This document shows, one piece after another, positions 36,216-46,860 of a stretch of DNA of 64,000 nucleotides. Every line of letters begins with the position of its first letter. The stretch's first letter is position 1. Source of the DNA: Hyperoodon ampullatus (taxonomy: Eukaryota; Chordata; Mammalia; Artiodactyla; Ziphiidae); NCBI GenBank assembly GCA_949752795.1, contig OX457058.1, positions 152,344,353 to 152,408,352 of the forward strand, given 5' to 3'. A program made the position numbers and the translations under genes. A model generated the notes under the pieces. It did no database searches and had not been told where the DNA came from. It saw only the letters and a program-made list of their open reading frames with translations.

Positions 36216-36410
36216 CTCAAAGTCGTTTCCCTTGTTATAGTGCATATTGAGAGCTCGAAAAAGCTCTGAGTTGCGGAGAACCGCCAGCATTTTGGGATTT
36301 GTGACACCATCTGAAATTGCTTGCCGGGCAAATTTCTCCATTTGGATATAATAAAACTCACGAAAGTTGCTGAACCACTTGATCATCTGGGAGGTAATGC
36401 AGCGGTTGAA
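36216..36410 (-). CDS. PROX2: PROX2 homeodomain exon
   Basis: Exactly 65 codons, phase 0 at both ends: FNRCITSQMIKWFSNFREFY, then IQMEKFARQAISDGVTNPKM, and ending MHYNKGNDFE. On the - strand the acceptor is TTTGTACAG and the donor GTAAGA. It covers most of the homeodomain, including the recognition helix (QMIKWFSNFREFYY), and the junction into the prospero domain. The residues are almost the same as in PROX1 and other mammalian PROX2 proteins, indicating long purifying selection. The protein is expected to act in the nucleus as a transcription factor; in mouse it is known from cranial and vagal sensory neurons. Confidence 0.97.
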
Positions 36411-37452
36411 CTGTACAAACAACAGGGTCCATGAAGTCAGACGTTTGCCATGAGGTGCTCAGAGTCAGAACTGTCAGCTTCCAGTTCAACACAGGGGTTA
36501 ACAAGAATGGCTTCAACCAACACTAAAAAGGGCTTTCTTTAAAAAAGAAGCCACAGCGATTTTCTAAGCCTATACAGTTATACACAGAAAAATCTGAATT
36601 AGCCATAATGCCCATTAGAAAATAGTTGTATTTTATAGCCTAGATTTATAAAGGTTTTTCACTCTTGAAGTGTGACTTTGGGAGGGTCCAGGGTCAAGAC
36701 TAGTGTGGTCCCAGCTTCTGCTGCACCCAGGTAGATTGCATGGCAGCCCCAGAGCCCTCTGCCAGGTAAAGAGCCAAGGAAAGGGGTAAAGGTGTAGATC
36801 AGAGAGCCATTTACTGGCAACTCAGAGTTGCAGAATGAATGAGAATGAGAGCTTGGTGCAGGGATCAACCAAGCAATTGGATATGAGGGAAAGAGCTCAA
36901 AAACAGCAAAGGGATGATATAGATACAAAGTATTAACAGCCCCTAACCCAATACCCAGGGTAAAGGAGGCTCTCAGAAACTTTATGGAAACAGGCAAGGC
37001 CTGGTTCCAACCATCAGACCTTGATTTTTCTTATTGTCACATTGATCTGTATGCACCTTCAGTCGATTTTGAAACGCAGCAGTTTGAATGTAAAGTTGAC
37101 AGGGACAGTGTCCAACTCTTGATACACTCTTTCTTTTTCATAGTGTCCCCAGCAAAGACAGAACACTAGGCCAGAGATGCCATTTCCTAGTGTTCTTTCT
37201 AACCCTGCCTCTCTCTCCATGTGTTTCTGGGTATACCTACAGTTCAAACGCTTAAATTCAGACACCCAACTTTCCTACCCCCAAAATGACCCCTGAGTAT
37301 TCAGGCAGTTTCTCAGCCCAGACCAAAAATGCCACCAGTTCTTTCCACAACCTGAAGGGGAGCTAAAGTGCACGTATGATGACCTAGGACTTGCCTCACA
37401 TGGGAGAAACCCGCTGCCACTTGGGAGCTCTGCAGAGGCTGAAGGACTTTAC
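36411..37452 (-). other. PROX2: PROX2 intron
   Basis: 1.0-kb intron with donor GTAAAG on the - strand at 37452 and acceptor TTTGTACAG at 36411. No young SINE is visible. Confidence 0.85.
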
Positions 37453-37554
37453 CTGAACATCAGGAAAATAAGCCTTCAGGAGGTTGGAACTGGGATAGCG
37501 TGTGAAGAAAAACATTAGTTTGGCCTTCTTCAGGTGACCAGGGTTGAGGCCCTC
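37453..37554 (-). CDS. PROX2: PROX2 exon, start of homeo-prospero domain
   Basis: 34 codons, phase 0 at both ends: EGLNPGHLKKAKLMFFFTRY followed by PSSNLLKAYFPDVQ. On the - strand the acceptor ends ATCCAG and the donor is GTAAAG. This is the N-terminal part of the homeodomain, with the family hallmark HLKKAKLMFFFTRYPSS. Because it must be entered in phase 0, the upstream exon has to end on a complete codon. The only nearby GT at that exon's end is in phase 1 and would shift this exon into a frame that stops at 37460. Confidence 0.96.
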
Positions 37555-37934
37555 CTGGATTTATCCCCGGGTCAAGGAAAACTAATACCAGTTTATCAAA
37601 TAATTTTGTCAAATTATCCAAATAGTAAATTGCCCTGTTCCTTATGGTTTCTATTTTATTTTTTTTTTCTGGTTGAATGATGTATTTGCTCTGTTTTTCT
37701 GCCTCTAGCAAGTATGATCAGATAAGCTTTTTCTTTCCAGATGCTGAATACCATATATGTACAGTAAAGTTGCAGAATTTACAAAACATTTTGATGTGTG
37801 AAAGTTCTATGGCATATGTGATATCAAATACAGTTTGTTGTACTGTGTGTGTGCTTTCACAATACGATAGGCAGAGACGGCAACTCTCTCCCAGATAAAC
37901 CATTTCAAAACCTCAAGTAGAGATTTACTTCTCT

Positions 37935-38000
37935 CTGCCTCAGTTTCCTCATCTGTAAAATGAGAGGAGTCGACTAGATGGTCCCCATTCTGGTTCTCAT
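37935..38000 (+). repeat. MIR fragment
   Basis: TCTGCCTCAGTTTCCTCATC followed by TGTAAAATGAGAGG is the MIR 3' core. Confidence 0.75.
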
Positions 38001-38099
38001 CATTGCCTTTGCAGTGTTGACGCCAACGAGCATCTAACCAGACTGAGTACCAGATCACAGTTAACTTTGGCTCACGAAGCTTGAATTGCTGGGCTGCAA

Positions 38100-38410
38100 C
38101 TGCTCTCCATTTGCCTGGCAGAATTTTCCCTCATCCTTCTCGTCTCAGATCAGATGTTCCCTCTGCTGTGAAACCTTTTCTTGCCAAATTAGGCCTTCCT
38201 TACCCTGGGCTACCAACACTCTTTGTATAAACCTTTTTTTTGTAACAATGACATTATTGGAATTTTATTGCATGTTTGTCTCCTCATTTAGACTCTTAGC
38301 TCCTTGAGAGCAGAGACCTTATCCTTTCATCTTTGTATTCCACGTGCCTAGCCCGGTGCTAGGAACATAGTAGGTGCTCAATAAATGTTTCTTGGATGAA
38401 GGAATGAGTG
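38100..38410 (+). repeat. L2 LINE 3' end
   Basis: TTAGCTCCTTGAGAGCAGAG, TTCATCTTTGTATTCCACG and AGGTGCTCAATAAATGTTTC are the typical end of L2 elements. A 48-bp part (38301-38348) reappears at 39485. Confidence 0.8.
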
Positions 38411-38839
38411 AGTGCTTAAATGGTCAACTTTAATCCATGCACAAATATAGCAATTCTATTCCAACTCATTCCTCACTCTGGGAACAGATTCCTTCCCCTT
38501 TAATAAGAGTAGGGGGCTGTGGTGTGAAAACTAGCACCAGGGTGGGAGGGAAATAAAAGATTTTTACACAAGAACCCTTAGCATTCCCAGGAACACTCCT
38601 AGGGCTGAGTGACAAGCATACAGAGTTACCCTGGAGCTCAGGCCTGAGAGCTGTAGCCCTAGGACAATAAAAGACTTCTCAGTAGGATATGTCAGTCTAC
38701 CCGAAGGAAACCAAGCAACTGATTATAATTATAGCTGGCCAGGCACCCAGGCTGCTGTCCAGGAGGCCCCTGCCCCCTGCCTCATTGGCCCTACTTCTTA
38801 TCCTTTATAAATGCTGTGGACAGAATCCTGGATTGAGTC

Positions 38840-39240
38840 CAAAGACCCAGTTTCAGATACAGATTTTGCCACCAAGACCCTATGTGACCTTGGGCAAGCC
38901 ACTTAATGTTCTCTGGGCCTCATTTCTAAACTGTGGAGTATAGTGGTTGAAGCTTGTGCTTGGCAGTCAGATGCTGGGTTTGAATCCTGTTTCTGCATGT
39001 GTCTGTCTTTGACTTTGGACAAGTTATTTTGCTTCTCTGTCCCTGCCTCCCTGATACTGATCTAGAGTGGATGATTGAGGAGGGTAAGATAACACAGCCC
39101 CACAATCCGCTATCTGAAACGCTGGGCCAAAGGGAGGCCAGACTTCAGAATCCCTGTTATTTTGTAAAGGTTATATGGTGCGTGTACAATGTGTTAACAC
39201 CCACAGCAGGGTCTGTGGCAGGAGTCTAATCCGTTTAATA
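38840..39240 (+). repeat. Two MIR copies in series
   Basis: CCTATGTGACCTTGGGCAAG near 38879 belongs to one copy. TAGTGGTTGAAGCTTGTGCT and GGGTTTGAATCCTGTTTCTG near 38941-38994 start another. Both are diverged. Confidence 0.75.
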
Positions 39241-39484
39241 TTCCCACAGCAAAATCAATGACTAATTATGCTAAGTGAGATAGTCTATACATAGCCTCCT
39301 ATCAGTGCAGGTCAGGTTTTGCAACCAAGTGAGTTCCCATCAACCTTTAGGGAAAGAAATCATAGAGATTTTCAGAGCGTTTTGTGTCTCAGAATTGTGG
39401 CTAAGTGGGGGTGAGCAGGGGAACTGCCAGTCGCAGTGCCTGCCGCTCTACCTGTTTCACAGGGGTATCATGTGAATGTGAAGG

Positions 39485-39532
39485 TCCTTGAGAGCAAGAG
39501 CCTTATCCATTCATCTTTGTATTCCACGTGCC
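39485..39532 (+). repeat. Second copy of L2 end segment
   Basis: Nearly the same as 38301-38348, with an exact 23-base stretch (TTCATCTTTGTATTCCACG plus TGCC). It ends at a doubled E-box-like CCACGTGCCACGTG. Confidence 0.6.
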
Positions 39533-40603
39533 ACGTGAAGAACTTGCTCTTAGGTGGCTTTCATGGCCCAGAGGAATAAATCTCTAATGCTGGAATGAGG
39601 GAATAATTGGGGCCAGGATGCTGCCTGGGGGCCCCCAATCATTCCAAAGGAAGCCAAGTACCTGACCCGGGCAGCCAGGCTCCGTGGGTGCCCCCCAAAA
39701 CCTCCTGAAGCTCTTGGAGCCCAATCCTCATTTCATGAGGCAGGGCCAGGCACATCCCTTCATGTGTATTTCTCAGGGCTAGGTGCCTGAGAAATAGCAG
39801 CACACTCCTCACAGGGGAAGGACAGCAGAGAATCTTTGGGGACTGAGTTCTTGAGGTTCTTCCACCACCTGATTTTGACAGAGAGTCTTAACCAGTAGCC
39901 TCTTATCAAAGACCCAACAGACAGCTTTCCTCACAGAGGGCTATCACCTGACGAGAAATTCTGTCTATGTTGATATCTCTATGCCTGCTGGTGGCTGGTG
40001 AGGTGCTCTCAGCATTGGTTTTGTAGCTGCTCACTGCCTGCCAGGAAAGCAAGCAGCGGTGCCAGAGCTTCGGGAGTGTTTCCAACACCTGTGACCAGCA
40101 GGGGGTGCTCATAGCATTTAGGACACAAGGGCGGGCCTGGCGTGGTAGTGAGCTGGCCCCACCCCATCCTACACCCTCACCACAGCTTGCCAGGTAGAGG
40201 GCACGACTGTTCACACCTGCTTGTGTGACTCCACAGGCACAAGGAGATTCGACTTAAGGCTGTCCCTGTGAAGCAGCAGCGTGAGCTTGTCTCCCTAAAA
40301 AAGCAACATCCAAAATATGTTCTCAGGAACTTGAGTCCTACAGATGCCTGTTGGAAAAGGGTCCTTTGGTCATATGAGTTTGGGGCTGCATACATTCTCC
40401 TCTTAGAGCTTTTCATTGGACTTAAGCATGGCTCTGAGGAGTCCCACAGTAATGGAACTAACCCAGCGTTTATTTACCCAAGCCACTTTTTCTCCTACTT
40501 CAACAACTGTTAACATCCTGAGGGAGAGTTACTCTGAAGAAAAAACTGTTTAAAAGTGGGGTCTGCCTAAGGGTTGCAAAGATGATGCAATAAGATTCAG
40601 ACC

Positions 40604-40961
40604 GTTGGGACTTCTCTGGTGGCGCAGTGTTTGAGAATCCGCCTGCCAATACAGGGGACACGGGTTTGAGCCCTGGTCCAGGAAGATCCCACATGCCGCA
40701 GAGCAACTAAGCCTGTGCGCCACAACTACTGAGCCTGCACTCTAGAGCCCACGAGCCACAACTACTGAGCCTGAGTGCCACAACTACTGAAGCCCGCGCA
40801 CCTGGAGCCCATGCTCCGCAACAAGAGAAGCCACCGCAATGAGAAGCTCACGCACTGCAACGAAGAGTAGCTCCCACTCGCCGCAACTAGAGAAAGCCCA
40901 CGTGCAGCAACAAAGACCCAACGCAGCCAAAAATACATAAATAAATAAAAATTAAAAAAAA
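40604..40961 (+). mobile_element. CHR SINE, long form, in PROX2 intron
   Basis: Long-form head GGGACTTCTCTGGTGGCGCA, several ACAACTACTGAGCC repeats, GCAACGAAGAGTAG, and an AAATAAATAAAA tail. Duplications AAGATTCAGACC (40592) and AAGATTCGGACC (40962) differ by one base. Confidence 0.95.
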
Positions 40962-41555
40962 AAGATTCGGACCCTCTCAGACCAGCCTGGGCCCTGCAGC
41001 CTTCCCCATGAGGGCCTCCTCTTCCTCCACATGTGTGCAACCCTAGGCTCTCTCCTCAGCTGCAGCTTAGAAGCTAGTCCTTAAACTGAAATCTTCTTAC
41101 CCCTTTCAGCTTACCCCTCAGGTCTAGTCCCTGCAGAAAACTTCCCCTTTCCCATCTGCTCCAGAAGTTTCTGGTCCCTCGTCTCTTCCCCGTTCATTAT
41201 CTGGTCAGAGCAGGCCTTTTGCCTGTAGAGCCAAGAGGCTCCAGGAGCCATGCCTCAGGTGAGGCCATTTCTTTGACCTGCGCTGCCAAGGTATATGGGC
41301 AGCTGACAACCAAATGATGGAGTTTTTCCTTCCACAGGGTATTTTGGGAGCCAATTTGGGTTTAAAAACAAACAAAACCCTTACAAATCCAAAGGACTAA
41401 GTCAGTAGTGGGAGAATCTGATGTGTCACAGAAGAAGGTGACAGACCCCTCCAAGCATGCTTAAATCCCAGGATGTGGTCAACACTTTCTCAGGAACCTA
41501 ACAAATGCGAGCCACAGGGGAGGGAGGCCCAGAAGCAACGTTAAGAGGACCACCA

Positions 41556-41783
41556 GGGGCTTCCCTGGTGGCGCAATGGTTGAGAGTCCGCCTGCCGATG
41601 CAGGGGACACGGATTCGTGCCCCGGTCCGGGAAGATCCCACGTGCCGTGGAGCGGCTGGGCCCGTGAGCCATGGCCGCCGAGCCTGTGCGTCTGGAGCCT
41701 GTGCTCCGCAACGGGAGAGGCCACAGCAGTGACAGGCCCGCATACCGCAAAAAATAGTAATAATAATTAATTAATTAAAAACA
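41556..41783 (+). mobile_element. CHR SINE, short form (outer of nested pair)
   Basis: Element GGGGCTTCCCTGGTGGCGCA with a TAATAATAATTAATTAATTAAAAACA tail region that serves as the landing site of the next SINE. The outer flanks TAAGAGGACCACCA (41542) and AAAGAAGACCATCG (42011) are an imperfect duplication enclosing both elements. Confidence 0.9.
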
Positions 41784-41973
41784 GGGCTTCCCTGGTGGCG
41801 CAGTGGTTGAGAGTCCGCCTGCTGATGCAGGGGACACGGGTTCGTGCCCCGGTCCGGGAAGATCCCACATGCTGTGGAGCGGCTGGGCCCGTGAGCCATG
41901 GCCCCTGGGCCTGCGCGTCCGGAGCCTGTGCTCTGCAACGGGAGAGGCCACAACAGTGAGAGGCCTGCGTACC

Positions 41974-42009
<36 letters not shown>
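41784..42009 (+). mobile_element. CHR SINE, short form (inner, inserted at tail of previous)
   Basis: Starts GGGCTTCCCTGGTGGCGCAG and ends with an A-tail of over 30 bases. It appears to have inserted into the A-rich tail of the SINE at 41556. It lies in the PROX2 intron, antisense to the gene, 47 bases from the stop of the read-through frame. Confidence 0.92.
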
Positions 42010-42010
<1 letters not shown>

Positions 42011-42136
42011 AAAGAAGACCATCGGGAAAGAAGAGCTGTTCCCTACGCTGGGTAGTTATTTGTCCCCCCCTCCCCTCATCGTCCAGACTTCCTGTCTCTC
42101 TGGGCTGTGACAACGAGAACTTCGATTACTAGTAAA

Positions 42137-43465
42137 GGATATGTAAAGGGCTGAAGAGAAAGGAAGTGCGTCCGTGACAGCCTGCAGGCCACCTTGCTCC
42201 ATTTTCACTGAGGGAACGAGGGGCAGTCTTTCCAAACAGGTGGACTTGAAGAGCCAGGGGCACTGTTGCTGGCTCAAAGCCAGTGGTCGCAGTTTGGCAG
42301 CTCGCCAAGGTCGCAGGGCCGCCTCTGAGGAGGGGTGGCTCGGGGGAGATGAGTCCTGCGGAAGATTGCCCCTCCAGTGGCCACTGGGCCTATGGCCCAG
42401 TAGCTGGCTGAGAATCTGATCTTCCTGGATGTGGGCAGGCACCGTCAAGGGACAGTTTGCTGGGGGACCCTGATAGGGTTTGGGGATCATTCTCGGAGAG
42501 ACAGGGTACCCGGGAGAATCTAGAGGCTTGGCCAGAGATAAGTTTCCCAGTGGAGCCCCTGTCTGTGGCTGGGCCCTCCTGGGCAAGGCAGCCAGGGGAA
42601 GTGGATCTTTACAGGCCCCTCCCTCAGGAGGCGAGGGCTCGCTTCCACCGTCTGGCTCCAGCCCCAGGAAGCTTCTGCCCAGGTGAGTCAGGTGGCCTGA
42701 TGGATCCAATAGCACCTTCTGTAATACTGAGTCCACAGCCTGGGATATGGCCCCCGTCAATTCTTTCTTCAGAATCTCCAGCAAAGCTCGTGCTCCAGAA
42801 GGAAGGAACCTGGGTTCCTCAGACTGGTGTTTGACCTCAGACACTCTGTGTTCCTCCACCCTGGAGAGGTCCCCGCTGGAACACTGGTGGTGGTCACTGT
42901 CCACAGCCCAGGACCTAGACCCAGAGCCATTCCTCTGCTTTACACTCAGAGGGTCCTTCCCTGTCTCTGAGCCTCCCGGGCCCTGAGCTGGGGCCTTGGG
43001 CTCGGCAGCCTGCAGGATGTGCTCCTGCAGGTGTTTTAGCTGTTGCTTCAGCAGGTGAAGCTGTTCTCTCACCCGAGGGCCCCCCTTCCTGCTTCCCCGG
43101 TCCCCGGCAGGGCCTGGCTTCAGGGGGCCTTGCTGCATGGGAAGATTCTGCTTCCTCTTCCGCTCCCGGGCCTTCTCTGGGCAGCACGGGCTGTCCCTGG
43201 CTGGGGCATTGCCTGGCACTGGAGGGTTAGGGGAGAGGCACATGCCTCGGACGATGGTCTCTACTCTGGCCCTCTTTGCCTGGATGTGCTCATCCCAAAA
43301 CCAGTCAGGGTCAGCGAGGCTGGAGCTGGGGACCTGGCTCCAGGGAAATGGGGAGTCTCTGCCCTGTTCTCTGGGGGACGGGCTTCTTCCATCTTTGGTA
43401 CAAGGTTCTGCCAGGTATGAGCAGGCCCGGGATGGCTGGGAAAGCAAGCTGAAGTTTGGATCCAT
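42137..43465 (-). CDS. PROX2: PROX2 large coding exon (N-terminus and central region); 3' boundary uncertain
   Basis: Open frame from ATG at 43465, beginning MDPNFSLLSQPSRACSYLAE. Residues about 62-75 (QAKRARVETIVRGM) are the conserved PROX N-terminal motif, about 98-106 are basic (KARERKRKQ), and about 131-155 form a predicted coiled coil (VREQLHLLKQQLKHLQEHIL). Later residues are Pro/Ser-rich, ending near DALPFSSALYI. There is no internal stop or frameshift over about 443 codons. The expected end (in PROX genes a complete Gln codon CAG followed by GT) is missing. The nearest GT (42129-42128, context CTA/GTAATC) is weak and out of phase, and the open frame continues to a stop whose last base is 42056. 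The gene may be broken by splice-donor loss, use an unusual donor, or yield a short protein lacking the DNA-binding domain. The start matches the family N-terminus; an upstream acceptor-like CCTTCCTCTTAG at about 43573 suggests a 5' UTR intron. Confidence 0.9.
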
Positions 43466-43665
43466 CCCTTGGCTCCACAGAGGCTGTCAGTCAGGGTTCC
43501 GTGAGAGAATTCCTCCCCTTCAGGTCCTCAGCTGGAGGTGCACCTACAGTGAGCTGGGGGCTTCTCTTCACTAAGAGGAAGGATTCAGACTCTGCGATGC
43601 CGGGGCGTACCCACCTCCCGGTCAGACTCTGAAATCAGAGACAGGAGAAAACAGTACATGTGACT
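43466..43665 (-). promoter_or_regulatory. PROX2: PROX2 5' flank / possible 5' UTR exon boundary
   Basis: On the - strand a pyrimidine-rich stretch ending CTTCCTCTTAG (about 43573) resembles a splice acceptor, followed by about 107 nt of untranslated leader before the ATG. The upstream exon and promoter are not identified. Confidence 0.4.
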
Positions 43666-43669
43666 TTGA

Positions 43670-43825
43670 GCGGTGCTTTCCAAACTTGTAAGTGCAAACA
43701 AATCACCTTGGAATCTTGTTAAAATGCAGATTCTGAGTCTGCAGGTCTGGAGTGGGGCAGAGATTCTGCATCCCTAACCAGCTCCCAGGTGATGCCATTG
43801 GTCCAGACCACACTTTGAGGAGATT
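43670..43825. mobile_element. MER5A-like DNA transposon fossil
   Basis: GTGCTTTCCAAACTTGTAAG at the left, AAAATGCAGATTCTGAGTCT inside, and CCAGGTGATGCCATTGGTCC at the right are typical of MER5-type hAT elements. Confidence 0.75.
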
Positions 43826-43899
43826 CTGAAGAGCAATCCTCCAAGGAGAAGGTTCTTCTCCTGCCAGGGCATAACAATAAAATAATCTGTAATGATAAT

Positions 43900-44100
43900 G
43901 ATAATGGCAGCTAACTGCATAACTGGCATTGGGCCAAAAACTTTACATCCATTACCTAATTTATTTCTCATAACAGCTCTGTGGGAATGTTGTCAGTCCT
44001 ATTTTACAGATAAGGAAACAGGCTCAGAGAAGTTAAGAAGTTACCTCCCTAAGGTCATACAGCTAGTAAGTGTCAGGCTGGAGTCAGAACAATATTTGTC
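43900..44100 (-). repeat. MIR SINE, reverse orientation
   Basis: TATTTTACAGATAAGGAAAC, GGTCATACAGCTAGTAAGTG and the upstream TTTACATCCATTACCTAATT are reverse MIR sequence. Confidence 0.85.
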
Positions 44101-44104
44101 TTGA

Positions 44105-44275
44105 TTCAGAGTGACTATCTGCCACAGAAACACCCTGGGTGCTTGTTAAAACAAGCAAATTCAGTAGGCCCGCCAGCCCTAATTAATCAGAATCTCTCGG
44201 TGCTGGGGCAGGGCACCTGCCTTTGAAACAAGCAAACTAAATTTTGAGAACCTGCTGTTTGACTGCTATGCTATC
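44105..44275. mobile_element. MER5A-like DNA transposon fossil
   Basis: AATTAATCAGAATCTCTCGG and TTTTGAGAACCTGCTGTTTG match the MER5A interior and end. Confidence 0.7.
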
Positions 44276-44319
44276 TTGCTCCTGGAAGTGTCAGATTATG
44301 CATCTATCTTTCAACGTTT

Positions 44320-44800
44320 CACAGCTACTTTTTAAGCATCTACTATACATCAGGGCTTCTGGGCACTTGGAGAGTCGGTGGTGAACAAGACAGCAGAGTC
44401 TTGCTCTCACAGAGCTGGGCGTGTAACAGGGGAAGAGAGAATAAATAAGTACATTTTCAGGTTGTGCTAACTGCTATGAAGAAAAAGCACAATAAGGGAC
44501 TGGAAATTGGGATGAAGTTATGGGGAGAAGGAGAGAGCTATGTTAGAAAAGACTGAGTAAAGCTGTTTTATTCCCATGAATATCAAAGTACACTGCACTT
44601 GAACCAGGAGGCTTCCGGTAGCAGGTATAAGGCACTTTGAGTTTACGAAACATTCGTTCATGTAACATCATTGCATCTCACACCAACCTTGAGAATCAGT
44701 GTAATTCTCCCATTTTATAGATGAGGAAACTGAGGCTCAGTGAGACTGAGTGGCTCTCGGTTACAAGATTCCAAGTCTTCTGATGCAGCCACACTTCAGC
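44320..44800. repeat. Old mammalian repeat plus reversed MIR
   Basis: 44330-44560 resembles an unnamed old repeat (GGTGAACAAGACAGCAGAGT, GCTATGAAGAAAAAGCACAA). 44630-44790 is MIR in reverse (TTTATAGATGAGGAAACTGA). Confidence 0.6.
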
Positions 44801-46050
44801 TCCCTCCCTGAAGATGAAAAGACCTGCATAAGAGACCGACTTCTCTGCCTGTTAAAAAGTTTCATCCTTTCCTAGAAAAGGTAAGTGAATTTCTTTTTTC
44901 TCTACAAATTTTCACTCTCGATTGCTGCTCTGGTCCAAATGATGGTGGGAGAGAGCTTGCTTTCTTCTTCCCACTTTCATCCTGAAGCTTATTTGGAATT
45001 CTCTGCTCCAGGAAATCTCAGCTCCTCTGCCTCCAGTGGGTTCTAGTCAGTAGACTTGACCACAGCCTCCACCTGGAGCTGGCAGGTGACTGGCAGCTGC
45101 AGAGCACAAGCTCTCTATGAGCAACGTCATACAAGTGCCAGGGCGAAGGGTGGGAGGTGGTGGCATCTGCCGTGCCGTCATGGGGGAAGTGCCACTGAAA
45201 GAAGGCTAGGTTCTCAGGTCAGAGTAATTAGAAGATTCTGGCTTCGAGTAAGTAATACATTTGTAAATTACTAAAAAAAAAAGTGACTCACCAAATTAAT
45301 ATAAATGAAAGAATTTGTTATCGCCAAGTTTTACAAACAGTTTGGATGGTTTACCACCTCTTGGAGAGAGAAACATTTAACTTCCTGTGATCATTTGGCA
45401 ATGAATATATATTATTTGTATCATATGAAAAAATTATTTTAAAATCATATCATCTAATAAGCATAACTGGGTCATTGAGCATGCCTTAGCTGCTTTCTAA
45501 TAATGATCACTACACTGGAAGAATTGATATTTTAACCAAGAGGAACTATACAGCAATAGTATAAACCGTGTATATTTTCAGTTAAGTAGCTTCCAAATAG
45601 AAGAGGGGTTTGGTTATAGTTATTCTAACTATTTAGTGAATATTTCCTAAACTCAACATTTTCAAACCCAAACTCTAGAGCTGCCCCTCTGCCTTACCTC
45701 TCTGCTACCTATCTTATTGTTCAAGCCAGAAGCTGGAGAGTCTCTTTGACCCCTGCCCACCTCCTTATCCTCAACATTGAGTTGGTCACCATGGCTGGTA
45801 AATTTTTGGGCAAAAATGTCTCTGAACTACATTCTGCCATGCTTTTCCCATTATGTTTTCCTGATTCCACGTCTCTTAACTTTTCACCTGGACAATTCCA
45901 ATACCTCATGACTGGTCCCCATCTTCTAGCCTCTCCTTACTCTGGTCCTTCTTCTACATTCATTCATTTATTCATTCAACAAACATGGATTGAGTGCTGA
46001 CAACAGACAAAATCCTCTGCCCATGTGAAGCGAACATCCATGCAAAGGGA
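44801..46050. other. Intergenic, no gene seen
   Basis: Upstream of PROX2 and of DLST. No recognisable exon; short frames such as 45746-46000 carry no family signature. Confidence 0.5.
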
Positions 46051-46059
46051 GGCAGATGT

Positions 46060-46860
46060 AATAACATACTAAGTAATGGAAGGCCGTTATATAGGGCCTT
46101 GTTGGTCATTTGTAAAAACGTTGGGCTTTACTCTGAGACAAACGAAGACCCATTGGAAGGTTATGAGCAATGGGACCTGACTTAGTTTTAAAAGGGTCAT
46201 TCTTTACTGGGTAGGGAATAAACTAGGGGGTGGGGAGCAAGGGTTGAAACAGGGAGACTATTTAGGAGGCTCTTGCGATGATCTAGATGATAATAATCCA
46301 GATGAGATGGCTTGGACCAGGGTGGCAGTAATGGAAGTGGGAACTTGTGTCAGATCTTGGATATATGTTGAAGTTGGAGCCAATGGGATTTACTAGCAGA
46401 TTAGATGTGAGGTTCAAGAGAAAAAGAAGTATGACTGATGATGACTCTGAAGTGTCTGGCCTGGAAGGATGGAGTTGCATGAACTGAGCTGGGGAGGGCT
46501 GCAGAAGGATCGGGCTTGGGGAGGAATACCAGGAGTCCAGTTTTGGACATGATAAATGTGAGGTAATTATTAGACATCTAAATGAGGGTGTTGAGAAAGC
46601 AGTCAGATAACTAAGCCTCAGGTTCAGTGGGGAGATCTGGGCTAGAAATATAAAATTGAGAGTTGCTGGTGTGTAGATGGGTGAACTCATCAAGGAGTCA
46701 ATGTAGATAGAGAAGGGGCTGAGATCTGAGTCCTAGGACTTAACAGCATGAAGAGGCTGGGGCAAGAGGGGACCCGAACAGGAAACACAAGGACCAATCA
46801 GTCCTAGGAAGAAATCTAGTCTAGTCTAGGAGTGTGTGAGGTCCTGGGAGCCAAGTGAAG
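46060..46860 (+). repeat. Old mammalian interspersed repeat (family not named)
   Basis: Contains the run GGGCCTTGTTGGTCATTTGT, TTGGAAGGTTATGAGCAATG, and GGCTTGGACCAGGGTGGCAG, a combination that recurs in mammalian genomes and elsewhere in this window (about 12.73-13.37, 57.06-57.48, 60.5-60.86 and 61.18-61.64 kb). I do not recall the family name with certainty. Confidence 0.6.

Larger units (their letters stand above)
37555..42130 (-). other. PROX2: PROX2 first coding intron, about 4.6 kb
   Basis: Contains MIR and L2 fragments (37935-39540), a long-form CHR SINE (40604-40961) and two nested short-form CHR SINEs (41556-42009) that end about 120 bases from the expected exon boundary. The exact donor is uncertain (see the large exon). 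Confidence 0.8.

Noticed and set aside
42174..43574. Forward-strand frames of 80-145 codons opposite the PROX2 large exon
   Set aside because: They are antisense shadows of the GC-rich PROX2 coding sequence with no family match.
46283..46693. 136-codon reverse frame
   Set aside because: It lies in an old interspersed repeat in antisense and has no protein signature.
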